Part shown: positions 52,685 to 60,667 of the stretch, in pieces | Layout of the letters: every line of letters starts with the position of its first letter | How positions within the stretch are numbered: the first letter of the stretch is position 1 | IMG/VR virus record: IMGVR_UViG_3300033149_004566 | Span: 48,863-112,862 of that record | Strand: one strand, 5' to 3' | Source of the DNA: a virus | Length of the DNA: 64,000 bases | Made by a program: the position numbers and the translations under genes | The notes under the pieces: generated by a model | What the model was told of the DNA's origin: nothing | The model's input: only the letters and a program-made list of their open reading frames with translations | Database searches by the model: none

Positions 52685-53432
52685 ACGCTTTTATCACGTC
52701 CTTTATTATTTCATCGTACATTTTTGACATCATCATTATGTCTTCTTCTTTCATGAATCGGTTTATCTTCTTGATTATTTTTATTTTTTCGTCATATTTT
52801 TCAGTCACCGGCGGCGTCCCGAAATATATGTAAGGTATTCCGCGCACGACCGTCTCTTTACTCTTTCCGATCTTCTTGTTTTTCACGGAATTCATCGTGA
52901 AATATGATGAAGACAACATGGATATTTTTTCGCTGAAATATGTTTGCATTTGCGGACGATTTGCGCCGCCGTTAATCATAAAAAATGGAAACGGATAATT
53001 CTTCCTGTCAAATTTCGGAAGGCTCCTGTCGTCTGTCGTTATAGTTTCCACGGAGTACGCCTCGTCGTTTATTATTTCATAGATATTCAACTCGTTGTTG
53101 TTATATATCATGAATATGGGCGTCGTCGCAGTTAAAGATTCCCATCTTATGAAATTTTTCATATCGGATTTTGACGGCACTGTTTCGCTCGCATGTGAAT
53201 GAGCGTGTCCAACAACATGCAATCCTATCGGTAATCCCAATTCTATATCGTGTCTCCGTTTTGATGACGATATGACGTGATCTACGTCATTTTCAATGTA
53301 TTTCATCTGTACGACGTCATATATTCTTATCGTGTTATTAAAATCCGTTCCTATGAGATAGAATGCGATCTCTTTTCTCGCCAATTTCGATAGAAATCGC
53401 ATTTTTTTCACGATGTAATCCGGAATGATCAC
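52677..53432 (-). CDS. JAMM/MPN+ protein, cluster A
   Basis: 251 residues from GTG 53432, which overlaps the Ubl stop (GTGA); ATG 53456 is an alternative but abuts its AAGGGAG. JAMM features: KEIAFYLIGT (Glu21), VVGHAHSHASETVPSKSD (His78, His80, Ser87, Asp90). The spacing is H-x-H-x6-S-x2-D, one residue shorter than canonical, so activity needs testing. The C-terminal 150 residues are unrecognised. It lies between the cluster A Ubl and E1 genes. Confidence 0.8.
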   Translation of the reverse strand: MIIPDYIVKKMRFLSKLARKEIAFYLIGTDFNNTIRIYDVVQMKYIENDVDHVISSSKRRHDIELGLPIGLHVVGHAHSHASETVPSKSDMKNFIRWESLTATTPIFMIYNNNELNIYEIINDEAYSVETITTDDRSLPKFDRKNYPFPFFMINGGANRPQMQTYFSEKISMLSSSYFTMNSVKNKKIGKSKETVVRGIPYIYFGTPPVTEKYDEKIKIIKKINRFMKEEDIMMMSKMYDEIIKDVIKAYE

Positions 53433-53902
53433 TTTTTCGATTGCCAAAAAGAACATCTCCCTTCTGCAGATAATCCGTCTTTCTTACAGATATGATATAT
53501 TTTTCCAGTGACATCGCTGACACTCGTGACGTGCCTGCAGTTCTTACAGGAAGAGTCCGTGAACACCACTTTGAATTTTTTTATGGCTTCATCGAGAGCG
53601 TCCATCAGGATTTCATCGACGCTCCCGAGAAGATCGGGAGTCAAGATTTTAAAGGAAGAGTTTTCATTTTGAGTTATTTCTCCCACCGTTTTCTTGTCCC
53701 ACTCGTCATCTATGATGTTGTTTTCATTGTCTACTAATTGTACTGTATCTGGTATGGGATAATTTCCCCTAAAAGATGTCAATGCATCGACAATGGCATC
53801 TATCATTGGCGAATTATTGTCCGCCACGATCGTTACACCTTTCCTCGCTCCGACGAGCGAGAATTTTATTTTGACTTTATCTCCTAATTTTAACACCTCC
53901 AA
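53429..53902 (-). CDS. Ubiquitin-like (YukD-type) protein with C-terminal zinc module, cluster A
   Basis: 157 residues. Residues 8-88 follow the beta-grasp order: strand VKIKFSLVGA, strand GVTIVADN, helix MIDAIVDALTSF, strand TVQLVDNENNII, then TVGEITQNENSSFKIL. An acidic helix leads into a zinc module (CKNCRHVTS, YHICKK, RCSFWQ). There is no diglycine, and the domain is followed by more sequence, so it may act as a scaffold or adaptor rather than a modifier. First solid member of cluster A. Confidence 0.6.
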   Translation of the reverse strand: MEVLKLGDKVKIKFSLVGARKGVTIVADNNSPMIDAIVDALTSFRGNYPIPDTVQLVDNENNIIDDEWDKKTVGEITQNENSSFKILTPDLLGSVDEILMDALDEAIKKFKVVFTDSSCKNCRHVTSVSDVTGKIYHICKKDGLSAEGRCSFWQSKK

Positions 53903-54299
53903 TAATAAGGCCGTAAACCATGATCATGGACACGACCCACGCAATGCCGTGCTCTTTCGGCTTGAACTTGGGAAGTTTTACATTTCCCTTAAAACATAAT
54001 CTTTCGCTGCTCCTATACATGTTGAAAGATAAGTTTTTTTTACCGTATTCCACGGCACTCCACACGTACTCCAACATGTTCACGCGCGGGTAGTCCGGCG
54101 TCAACATTATTGGAACGAGCATGTTGTTTCCATTACGATAAAAGTGCACCTTTACCCAATATACCGGAAATTTGGGATAATTATCCCAATAAACCTTCTT
54201 TAAGAATAACTTTTTATCGAAGGTTCTCGGTATTTTTTGTAGGTTTTCTTCCTCTTCACGCTTGCGTAGCTCCCATTCATCATCAAATGGACTGCACAT
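53877..54299 (-). CDS. Possible E2-like protein, cluster A
   Basis: 140 residues from ATG 54299, four bases after the stop of the small gene upstream; GTG 54329 is an alternative. PVYWVKVHFYRNGNNMLVPIML then TPDYPR resembles the central strands and YP turn of UBC folds. SERLCFKGN places Cys102 where E2 enzymes carry the active Cys, and a long hydrophobic helix follows (AWVVSMIMVYGLIIGG), which could instead be a membrane segment. The neighbouring Ubl, JAMM and E1 support the E2 reading, but the call is tentative. Confidence 0.45.
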   Translation of the reverse strand: MCSPFDDEWELRKREEEENLQKIPRTFDKKLFLKKVYWDNYPKFPVYWVKVHFYRNGNNMLVPIMLTPDYPRVNMLEYVWSAVEYGKKNLSFNMYRSSERLCFKGNVKLPKFKPKEHGIAWVVSMIMVYGLIIGGVKIRR

Positions 54300-54303
54300 T
54301 ATC

Positions 54304-54465
54304 TTATGTTTCTTGAGATACTGGAACACCTTTTTTGACTCTCTTTTCTTTTTTTAATATGTTTAATATTGTTGGGTATTCATATTCAATGATGCTTCTT
54401 CTCCGCAATGACGATGCTTTCATTAGCTCTTTTTGATACAATATTTTCAGCTTTCTCAGATTCAA
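54304..54465 (-). CDS. Small basic protein (53 aa)
   Basis: 53 residues from a TTG at 54465 that overlaps the preceding stop (TTGA), ending TAA at 54304-54306 just before the next start. Lys/Arg-rich throughout (NLRKLKILYQKE, SLRRRSII, KKEKRVKK). It exactly fills an otherwise empty 160-base gap in a packed operon, so I take it as a gene. Function unknown. Confidence 0.5.
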   Translation of the reverse strand: MNLRKLKILYQKELMKASSLRRRSIIEYEYPTILNILKKEKRVKKGVPVSQET

Positions 54466-54683
54466 GTCCTATCCGGCCTCTGATTTATTGAAAATTCATC
54501 AATGATGTCATCGCAGATGTTTCTCCACAACGACATCTCCTCGTAAAACATTGATATTGATTGTGTCAATATCGTTCCAATAAAATCGAACAGTCGTTCG
54601 ACTTGCGCCGTGTCGTATTTTTTATCGATGAGGAGTATTTCATTAAACAATATCATCAGTGCTTCCTTTCTCAAGGAATTCAT
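54462..54683 (-). CDS. Hypothetical small helical protein
   Basis: 73 residues, ATG with strong GGAGGAG 7 bases upstream inside the preceding gene. Helical throughout (ALMILFNEILLIDKKYDTAQVERLFDF). The preceding gene is overlapped by 41 bases. No family recognised. Confidence 0.6.
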   Translation of the reverse strand: MNSLRKEALMILFNEILLIDKKYDTAQVERLFDFIGTILTQSISMFYEEMSLWRNICDDIIDEFSINQRPDRT

Positions 54684-54843
54684 TTTTATACTCCTCCAGT
54701 ACAGTTATCATGTACCATATGGGAAAATTCGTGAGGTCTATGCCGAGAAATTTGCTTCTCGCGTTGATCTCGTCATCATTGCCCCTGCATTCCTGTTGGA
54801 GAAATGCATACAACTTTGAAATTTTTACATCAGACATCATCAT
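54643..54843 (-). CDS. Hypothetical small protein
   Basis: 66 residues starting MMMSDVKISKLYAFLQ; any of the first three Met could be used. One Cys, mostly helical. It overlaps its upstream neighbour by ATGA. No function can be assigned. Confidence 0.55.
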   Translation of the reverse strand: MMMSDVKISKLYAFLQQECRGNDDEINARSKFLGIDLTNFPIWYMITVLEEYKNEFLEKGSTDDIV

Positions 54844-55367
54844 CGTTTCACGTAAAGCGGCGGTTGTGTCTTTTCACCGGACGCAATGACCGCGTCTTTA
54901 AGACCGATAAGATGTAATGGAATGTTTTTATTGAACGATCCAGTCCACATTACATTGTACTTGACGCGTATTAATCCTTCGTCAAAATTTCTCCTGGCGG
55001 AAAACTTCTCTATAGAAATTGTTCTATCATTGAAATTTCTCACAACTCTCATAAAAGAGTTGAGTACCCAAAATCTGGCTGTTATTGTGCCATTTTTATC
55101 AATTGCATACGGCTTCAGTCTTTTGCCAGTCGTGCTGCATACGACTATTTTTGTTTTGTCATGTACCGCTTCGTATGCTTCGATGTATATCTTGAAATCT
55201 CCACCGATACCTCTCGGTATTATGAAAAATTGCTCTCCTGGTTTCGTTTTTTTCTTAAACGTTTCCTTTAATATTAATCCTACCTTCCCAGAGCTGAGGA
55301 TCTTTATGTTGTCGTATTCGGAAACGTACTTTAACTTGTTAGTCACGAGCTCTACTCTTGGACTCAT
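54840..55367 (-). CDS. Hypothetical beta-rich protein
   Basis: 175 residues with alternating hydrophobic strands (KVGLILKETF, FFIIPRGIGGDFKIYIEAYEAV, TARFWVLNSFMRVV, LIRVKYNVMWTGSF). It resembles a compact beta sandwich but matches no family I know. ATGA-type overlap on both sides within the third minus-strand unit, between the small helical genes and cluster A. Confidence 0.55.
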   Translation of the reverse strand: MSPRVELVTNKLKYVSEYDNIKILSSGKVGLILKETFKKKTKPGEQFFIIPRGIGGDFKIYIEAYEAVHDKTKIVVCSTTGKRLKPYAIDKNGTITARFWVLNSFMRVVRNFNDRTISIEKFSARRNFDEGLIRVKYNVMWTGSFNKNIPLHLIGLKDAVIASGEKTQPPLYVKR

Positions 55368-55612
55368 GTATATAACCTCGAGTTGCTCTTGACTTTTTCA
55401 TCTTTTTTGCCTTTTATTTTTATGTATTCTTCGAGCATTTGCTTCAATGCACCTATTGATGAGAATATAAGTATGAGCTTCTCATCGAACTCGCTTATCT
55501 TGCAATTTTCATCGGTACATTTATTTTTTTCATGCTCTATCATTTTTACCAACACTTCACTCACTTCTTTATGAGTGTAAATGACTGTTTTTAACAATTC
55601 ATCAATGTCCAT
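55364..55612 (-). CDS. Hypothetical small helical protein
   Basis: 82 residues, GGGGGT upstream. Helical (LLKTVIYTHKEVSEVLVKMIEHE, KLILIFSSIGALKQMLEEYIK) with a single C-x4-C. Possibly a coiled-coil partner of the next gene. Function unknown. Confidence 0.55.
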   Translation of the reverse strand: MDIDELLKTVIYTHKEVSEVLVKMIEHEKNKCTDENCKISEFDEKLILIFSSIGALKQMLEEYIKIKGKKDEKVKSNSRLYT

Positions 55613-55838
55613 TTTTTCTACCCCCGGAAAGCCACTTTAAATCGACCTTTCCAGTTATATCTGATTTTTTAAGCCATGAGGTCTGTTCCTCTAGCTTATA
55701 AATAAATAGTTTTACTTTGTCCAAGTCTTGTAATATCTTTACAATAGTATCATCGAAAGATAGGACTTGTACCTTGTGCTCGTTATCTTCTGATAACAAT
55801 AACACCTCTTTTATTACATTGTTAATCTTCTTTTCCAT
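55602..55838 (-). CDS. Hypothetical small helical protein
   Basis: 78 residues; helical with heptads around TIVKILQDLDKVKLFIYKLEEQ. Overlaps both neighbours by 11-25 bases. No family recognised. Confidence 0.55.
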   Translation of the reverse strand: MEKKINNVIKEVLLLSEDNEHKVQVLSFDDTIVKILQDLDKVKLFIYKLEEQTSWLKKSDITGKVDLKWLSGGRKNGH

Positions 55839-56095
55839 CTATCTATCATCCCTCTCATTCTAGTTTCTCCATAATTGATTATGTAGTGCACGAAATCCGG
55901 CATATTCAAAATTATGAAATGGCCATTTTCATAAGTAATCTTTATGCCGTATATCTCGTCTTGCAATATTTTTGCAATCGGAGATAACATTCCGTGTATG
56001 CTAAATTTACACAACGTTGCGTCGCCGTTTATTGTGACGACACACAACATGTTTTTTTGCGCGAGATCCAATATTTTTTCAAGCGTTTTGGTCAT
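55814..56095 (-). CDS. Hypothetical small alpha/beta protein
   Basis: 93 residues: helix (LEKILDLAQK), strands (CVVTINGDATLCKF, GIKITYENGHFIIL), then helix. No motif recognised. Its end overlaps the next gene. Confidence 0.55.
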   Translation of the reverse strand: MTKTLEKILDLAQKNMLCVVTINGDATLCKFSIHGMLSPIAKILQDEIYGIKITYENGHFIILNMPDFVHYIINYGETRMRGMIDRWKRRLTM

Positions 56096-56534
56096 ATATA
56101 TCTTTGTCCAACTCCTCGAGTGTTTCTATAAATGATTTTCCGAATGCTATTGGATTGTTTGTGAAAAAATATTCAATAGCATCCTCTAACGTGTCAAATG
56201 TCCTCTCGTCCTCTTCTGTGGTTGTTATCACAGATATTTTTTCCAGCTTGTTGCAACAATCTTTTGGTATTCTACCGACCATGTTTCTAATTCTACTCGG
56301 AATTGCCGTATTCTTCTCCAATTTTATATCATCATACGGCAACACCATTTTTATCGGCGTTCCGTAACCCCAATAATCTCCGTTAGCATAGAGCATCGGA
56401 TTTTCCTTCATGTCGTCTTTTGAAACGCTGTTGAACAACACTCCCATTATTTTTTCTTCTGGCGAATGGTATATTAATTCATTGGGATATCTATTCCATT
56501 TATTTTTTCGCACGTTCGGTATTTTTTTCTTCAT
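56079..56534 (-). CDS. Hypothetical protein
   Basis: 151 residues. Contains YANGDYWGYGTPIKMVLPYDDI and a C-terminal helical part (TFDTLEDAIEYFF). A CC pair at residue 93-94 is the only notable cysteine feature. Not recognised. Overlaps the coiled-coil gene upstream by 35 bases. Confidence 0.55.
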   Translation of the reverse strand: MKKKIPNVRKNKWNRYPNELIYHSPEEKIMGVLFNSVSKDDMKENPMLYANGDYWGYGTPIKMVLPYDDIKLEKNTAIPSRIRNMVGRIPKDCCNKLEKISVITTTEEDERTFDTLEDAIEYFFTNNPIAFGKSFIETLEELDKDIYDQNA

Positions 56535-57057
56535 TAATCATTTTCTCCATTTCTATCAATTTTTTTGCCTGCAAGTCTATTGTTCTCCGCAGGTCTTTTA
56601 TCACCGCGTCTTTTTCCTTTACTGATGCCTTTACGGCATCTTTAATCTCTTTTCGCGCGAGCTTTTCTATTGATTTAATTTTTTTATCGTAATATTCGTT
56701 GGATCTTCGCGCGAAGTCATCGATCTTTTTTTCGCACTCATTTATTACCTCGTTAAGGTAATTTAATGCATTGTCCCTTTCTTTTAATGATTCATTTATT
56801 AATTTAAGAGCATCATCTTTGGATTTTTCAATTGACTGAATGGAAAACCTCAACAACGACTTTATGAGAGTGTTCATCAGGAACACGATATCGTCCAGAC
56901 TTTCCTCCAGCTCAATTGCCCATCCGTACCATTCATCCTTATCGAACGTTATCTTTTCAAATGGAACGAATGAAAATCTCGCGAGCGAATACAGACCCTG
57001 TATTGCATCTCCGAGAGAGACGATGATGTCTTTTATCCTATTTTTTTCTTCATCCAA
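56500..57057 (-). CDS. Coiled-coil protein
   Basis: 185 residues. Residues about 70-180 form a long coiled coil (SIEKSKDDALKLINESLKER, CEKKIDDFARRSNEYYDKKI, DLQAKKLIEMEKMI). Probably oligomeric. Lies directly after the seven-member zinc family, 12 bases away. Function unknown. Confidence 0.6.
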   Translation of the reverse strand: MDEEKNRIKDIIVSLGDAIQGLYSLARFSFVPFEKITFDKDEWYGWAIELEESLDDIVFLMNTLIKSLLRFSIQSIEKSKDDALKLINESLKERDNALNYLNEVINECEKKIDDFARRSNEYYDKKIKSIEKLARKEIKDAVKASVKEKDAVIKDLRRTIDLQAKKLIEMEKMINEEKNTERAKK

Positions 57058-57069
57058 TTAACATGCCTC

Positions 57070-57552
57070 CTAAAAAACAATTGCGCTTGGCTTGCTTTTA
57101 TTATAACAATTAATACACATGCGTTGTATCATAACAATTCCAAATGGATTTATCGTGACTATGAATATTTTTGCCCTCATGTTGCAACAAATACCATCTC
57201 GCGTTTCGCTGCACTGAAAAATCGTGGAATTTGATTTATAATATACACGCGCACTGTATCCTTTGCTGACACTCACGTCTTTTATTTTTTTAAACTCAGA
57301 ATTCATTTCGTCAAATGCTTCATTTTGTAAAAATTCCCTAGCAAGTTCATCGGTAAATATTATAATTGCTACCAAGCAATTATAACACGTCCTTTTTATT
57401 TCTTCGCTTTTTAAGTTTACAATTACATACTCGACATGGTGTTGTTTGCAGATGTCACAGGTCTCAAAATTTTCTACAATCCTCGAAAAATGCTTGTAAA
57501 TGGCCATTGTTTTGTCGGAATACAATAGGTTATATTCCTTCGGTTTCATCAT
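57070..57552 (-). CDS. CNMRAK-family protein 7
   Basis: 160 residues from ATG 57552, which aligns with the start of its paralogues; ATG 57579 is an alternative. N-terminal pairs CDICKQHH and CYNC, middle helical region, then CCNMRAKIFIVTI and a final CINCYN. Last of seven tandem paralogues in transcription order. Domain layout: strand pair, zinc ribbon, helical insert, second zinc ribbon containing the signature. Confidence 0.65.
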   Translation of the reverse strand: MMKPKEYNLLYSDKTMAIYKHFSRIVENFETCDICKQHHVEYVIVNLKSEEIKRTCYNCLVAIIIFTDELAREFLQNEAFDEMNSEFKKIKDVSVSKGYSARVYYKSNSTIFQCSETRDGICCNMRAKIFIVTINPFGIVMIQRMCINCYNKSKPSAIVF

Positions 57553-58003
57553 ATATACACGACCTAAAGTGCCTGTCATAACAAATAGGACATAAATAAT
57601 TTCTAGACATCGTGTTGTTATCTATGTTCTCATAGATCACTATTATTTTTGCCCTCATGTTGCACGTTTTATTTTCTTGTATGTGATTACATTGACGCGA
57701 TATCATGTCTGGATCATAAAATACTGTAACTTGAACATCACTACCATATCTAAAAGAATTTATCATTTTCTTGTTAGATATAGTAAACTCTTTAAGAAAA
57801 GCTCCTGAGACGCGAATTCCCATGGTGTATATTCTTGCATAGAAACATATTTCACACATCCGTAATTCTTTTCCACTTTTGTACTTGATTTTTATTCTTG
57901 TATAATTACTGCAAAAATTACACGCTTCATGTCTTTTATCATGGCGAAGAGTGTAAAATATCCTACTTATTTCCACTCTATCGTCCTTGTACAACGTGTT
58001 CAT
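57530..58003 (-). CDS. CNMRAK-family protein 6
   Basis: 157 residues: NTLYKDDRVEISRIFYTL start, CNFCSNY and MCEICF pairs, RQCNHIQENKTCNMRAKIIVIYE signature, closing CPICYDRHF. Full complement of cysteines, so likely both zinc sites are intact. Overlaps member 7 by 23 bases. Confidence 0.65.
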   Translation of the reverse strand: MNTLYKDDRVEISRIFYTLRHDKRHEACNFCSNYTRIKIKYKSGKELRMCEICFYARIYTMGIRVSGAFLKEFTISNKKMINSFRYGSDVQVTVFYDPDMISRQCNHIQENKTCNMRAKIIVIYENIDNNTMSRNYLCPICYDRHFRSCIYDETEGI

Positions 58004-58388
58004 CAGTTATCTCCTCGTAATGTATCATACAGAGATATATCAACGTGAATTTTATTTCGGCATTGTGCGGCTCCACGTCTATCAGTACCACCTTTGCCTT
58101 CATGTTGCAATACATGCCATTCTCACTGGCATTACAATTATATAATTCCAAGTTTGGCATGTAGTTTGCCATATAATAACCACAAGGAGGTATTATTGGT
58201 TTGGCTTGCAATTGTTTTTTTATAAATGACAAGAGCTCGTCTTCGTCTTGATATTCCTCTATGAACGCGTCCACGCTCATCATTGACGTTTTGTCCCCCA
58301 TTTTTATATATATCACGTCAGTTGGACATTTTTTATTAAATGTTTTATATACGACGACATCATCGTCTTCGTATAGTATGTTGATCAC
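57978..58388 (-). CDS. CNMRAK-family protein 5 (lost first ribbon)
   Basis: 136 residues from GTG 58388, chosen because it overlaps the previous stop (GTGA) and aligns with sister starts (INILYEDDDVVVYKTF); ATG 58412 is an alternative. The first ribbon is nearly gone (single KKCPTD), while the second keeps NCNASENGMYCNMKAKVVLI and a final LCMIHY, where His replaces a Cys. Confidence 0.6.
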   Translation of the reverse strand: MINILYEDDDVVVYKTFNKKCPTDVIYIKMGDKTSMMSVDAFIEEYQDEDELLSFIKKQLQAKPIIPPCGYYMANYMPNLELYNCNASENGMYCNMKAKVVLIDVEPHNAEIKFTLIYLCMIHYEEITDEHVVQGR

Positions 58389-58840
58389 GTTAGATCTAAT
58401 ACCACATTCCACCTCATGATTTTTTTAAAGCATTTAATGCATAAGATCTTATCAATGTAAATCGTGGTTTCATTTTTATACTTTTTGTGTCTAGTTATTT
58501 TTGCGACAAAATTACAGTTAATGTTAGAACACTTGATGGCATTCATTTTATCATGATAAAACGTCAAGATTTCGTACGTTTCTCTGTCTTCTATGGAGAT
58601 TGGATCCATATTTTTCGCGTTTATGTATTCTATTTGCTCGTAAAACCATTCGAGCATTTTTACATTTCTTGATTTGATAATAAAATCTTCCAGGCAGTCC
58701 CAACAATAACTTATGCGTTCAAGGCCGCGAAATACCGTAAAACTGGCACTGCATGTCATGCATACATTACACGTTAAATTGACACCATGTGTTTTTTTTA
58801 TGATGTTGTCTTCATCGCGATATACGACATTTAAAATCAT
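58385..58840 (-). CDS. CNMRAK-family protein 4 (variant signature)
   Basis: 151 residues. First ribbon CNVCMTC and YCWDC; signature changed to KCSNINCNFVAKITRH; closing LCIKCFK. The central helix LEWFYEQIEYINA matches other members. ATGA overlaps both neighbours. Confidence 0.65.
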   Translation of the reverse strand: MILNVVYRDEDNIIKKTHGVNLTCNVCMTCSASFTVFRGLERISYCWDCLEDFIIKSRNVKMLEWFYEQIEYINAKNMDPISIEDRETYEILTFYHDKMNAIKCSNINCNFVAKITRHKKYKNETTIYIDKILCIKCFKKIMRWNVVLDLT

Positions 58841-59265
58841 TTGTCCAACCTCGGTTCATATTCTCTTTTGAAATGCATTGGACATATGTAAAACATTTTC
58901 ATATATTTAACGCGTGAGTTAGTAATGCATGCCGTTATTTTCGCTTTCATGTTGCAACCCAACACGGCACACGGCTGTATCTCCATGTCATGATTGTAAA
59001 AAAATATGATATCGCCGTATCTTTCACGTATCGTGCCCAATTTTACGTGATCCAAGCTCGTTTGCTCGTGAAACCACGCGTTTATTTCCGGATAGGTTTC
59101 GTCGGTAAAGCGATCGAAGCAAAATGAACAGAGGTTAGTGGTTTTTCCATCACTATTCATGACGAATGACGCAAATCTCGAGCAAACATCACAAAAGAGG
59201 GTACTTTTATTATTAAAAGTCTTATAAATGGTAGTATCACCAGCAATATATATCGGATTTTTCAT
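58837..59265 (-). CDS. CNMRAK-family protein 3
   Basis: 142 residues: DTTIYKTFNNK start, CDVCSRF and LCSFCFDRF pairs, central WFHEQTSLDHVKLG helix, PCAVLGCNMKAKITACI signature and closing ICPMHFKREYE (Cys-Pro-Met-His as last metal pair). Confidence 0.65.
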   Translation of the reverse strand: MKNPIYIAGDTTIYKTFNNKSTLFCDVCSRFASFVMNSDGKTTNLCSFCFDRFTDETYPEINAWFHEQTSLDHVKLGTIRERYGDIIFFYNHDMEIQPCAVLGCNMKAKITACITNSRVKYMKMFYICPMHFKREYEPRLDK

Positions 59266-59722
59266 CCTTGATCATCTCGTAAAGCATGTTAAAATGCATC
59301 GGACACATGAAGATTGCATCCGTTGGATCAATGCCCGTTTTTGTTCTTTCTACCGACATTATATATATACGGGCTCTCATGTTGCATCCGACAATGAAGC
59401 ACAATTTAATTGGTTCGTCCTTGCAAAGAAAGTGATAATATTTATATGATGTGGCTTTTGACCTGACAATTCCCTTGTATTCGGCGTTTTCTATTTGATT
59501 TTTTACACGCTTCCACATCCACGAACCGATCTCGGGATACAGTTCGTCCAAAAATTCCAATATACAAAGACGACAAAGCAACAACGAACAATCGCGATTT
59601 ACCATGTAATGGGCTATTTGACCGCACGAGATGCAAAAATGTGTCCGTCTTTTCGTGTGATAATAAATATAGTACAACGTAATTTCTCCTTCGTATATCA
59701 TGTTTACGACCAGATCATTCAT
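59237..59722 (-). CDS. CNMRAK-family protein 2
   Basis: 161 residues: CISCGQI and LCRLC pairs, helix DELYPEIGSWMWKRVKNQI, LCFIVGCNMRARIYIM signature and closing CPMHFNMLYE. Closest to member 3 (shared YPEI, CPMHF). Overlaps member 3 by 29 bases. Confidence 0.65.
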   Translation of the reverse strand: MNDLVVNMIYEGEITLYYIYYHTKRRTHFCISCGQIAHYMVNRDCSLLLCRLCILEFLDELYPEIGSWMWKRVKNQIENAEYKGIVRSKATSYKYYHFLCKDEPIKLCFIVGCNMRARIYIMSVERTKTGIDPTDAIFMCPMHFNMLYEMIKDEKSDIYCW

Positions 59723-60158
59723 ACAATCTCGACCTATAAAATCTATTAAAACATTTCGGACAAATGTAGTTCACGATCAATCCATTCTTGTAACCAAACA
59801 ACGTTTTATATTCAATTATTTTGGCCCTAAAGTTGCATTTGGATTTGACCGTGCACATCTGGGACGTCAATTTCTCGTGATAATAAAACTCTATGGTGCC
59901 ACAATTGTGTAGATGAAAACCCATAAATTTTGCGCCAACTATGTCCCCGTATTGAATGTTCATCCATCTCATCGCATCATCATTACTAGCTAATTGTAGT
60001 TCCAGACAATGGCGACACAACTTTATTTTTTTTCCATCGTCGTACACGAACCTTGTCGTTTTAAAATCACATAATTCACAAAAATACGGTTTAAAACAGA
60101 ATTCATTGTAAGCGATGTAAATTTTAATGAGTTTATCGTCGTATACCAGATTGAGCAT
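59715..60158 (-). CDS. CNMRAK-family protein 1
   Basis: 147 residues, first gene of the 23-kb unit after the 60.2-kb terminator; GGAG about 10 bases before the ATG. LNLVYDDKLIKIYIAY start, CELCDF and LCRHCLE pairs, RWMNIQYGDIVGAKFMG helix, MCTVKSKCNFRAKIIEY signature, closing CPKCFNRFY. Confidence 0.65.
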   Translation of the reverse strand: MLNLVYDDKLIKIYIAYNEFCFKPYFCELCDFKTTRFVYDDGKKIKLCRHCLELQLASNDDAMRWMNIQYGDIVGAKFMGFHLHNCGTIEFYYHEKLTSQMCTVKSKCNFRAKIIEYKTLFGYKNGLIVNYICPKCFNRFYRSRLYE

Positions 60159-60182
60159 TTCATCTTCTCCATAATTTTAAAT

Positions 60183-60209
60183 AAAAACGCGATGGATCCG
60201 TGATCCATC
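60183..60209 (-). terminator. Terminator between second and third minus-strand units
   Basis: GATGGATC (60191-60198) and GATCCATC (60202-60209) form a perfect 8-bp stem with a 3-base loop; on the minus strand it is followed by GCG and five T (60183-60187). The AT-rich stretch just beyond, ATTTAAAAT on the minus strand, could be the next unit's TATA element. Confidence 0.7.
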
Positions 60210-60217
60210 AGATCGCA

Positions 60218-60667
60218 TCAGTACACCACAAAATCGTCAGCCCATTCAAATTCCGGCATTCCGTTTTCTATTTTTACCAGAACCAGGCGTTTTTTGTCAT
60301 AAATGTCGTCAGTTTGGATATCGTAATGATTTATGGCCCACACGTTCCACTCCAAGATTTCCAATTCAAATAACCCGTGATCCCTGATGTCACAGTTGTA
60401 ATCGTATTCTATACTATCAAACGGTGGATCGTACAACACGTTGTACATGGCGGCCGTAAGCCTTCTTATATCCAAGTCCGGCCTCAATGCACTACCGAAT
60501 ATCATGCTGCCCACTCCCAAAGCACCCCCATTGAGCGTGCATATCACGCGTTCTATCAATGATTTTAACGATTCTTTATCGCCGCCTTGATACCACTGTT
60601 TTCGCATCATGTGTGAAAATGCCAGTCCGTCCCTGACCCTATATGCGGCCCTTTCACCCATTTTCAA
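60218..60667 (-). CDS. Hypothetical protein
   Basis: 149 residues. A Gly-rich segment (LNGGALGVGSMIFGSALRPDLD) and C-terminal LEWNVWAINHYDIQTDD are the only notable features; no family recognised. Last gene of the second minus-strand unit, ending 9 bases before the terminator. Confidence 0.6.
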   Translation of the reverse strand: MKMGERAAYRVRDGLAFSHMMRKQWYQGGDKESLKSLIERVICTLNGGALGVGSMIFGSALRPDLDIRRLTAAMYNVLYDPPFDSIEYDYNCDIRDHGLFELEILEWNVWAINHYDIQTDDIYDKKRLVLVKIENGMPEFEWADDFVVY

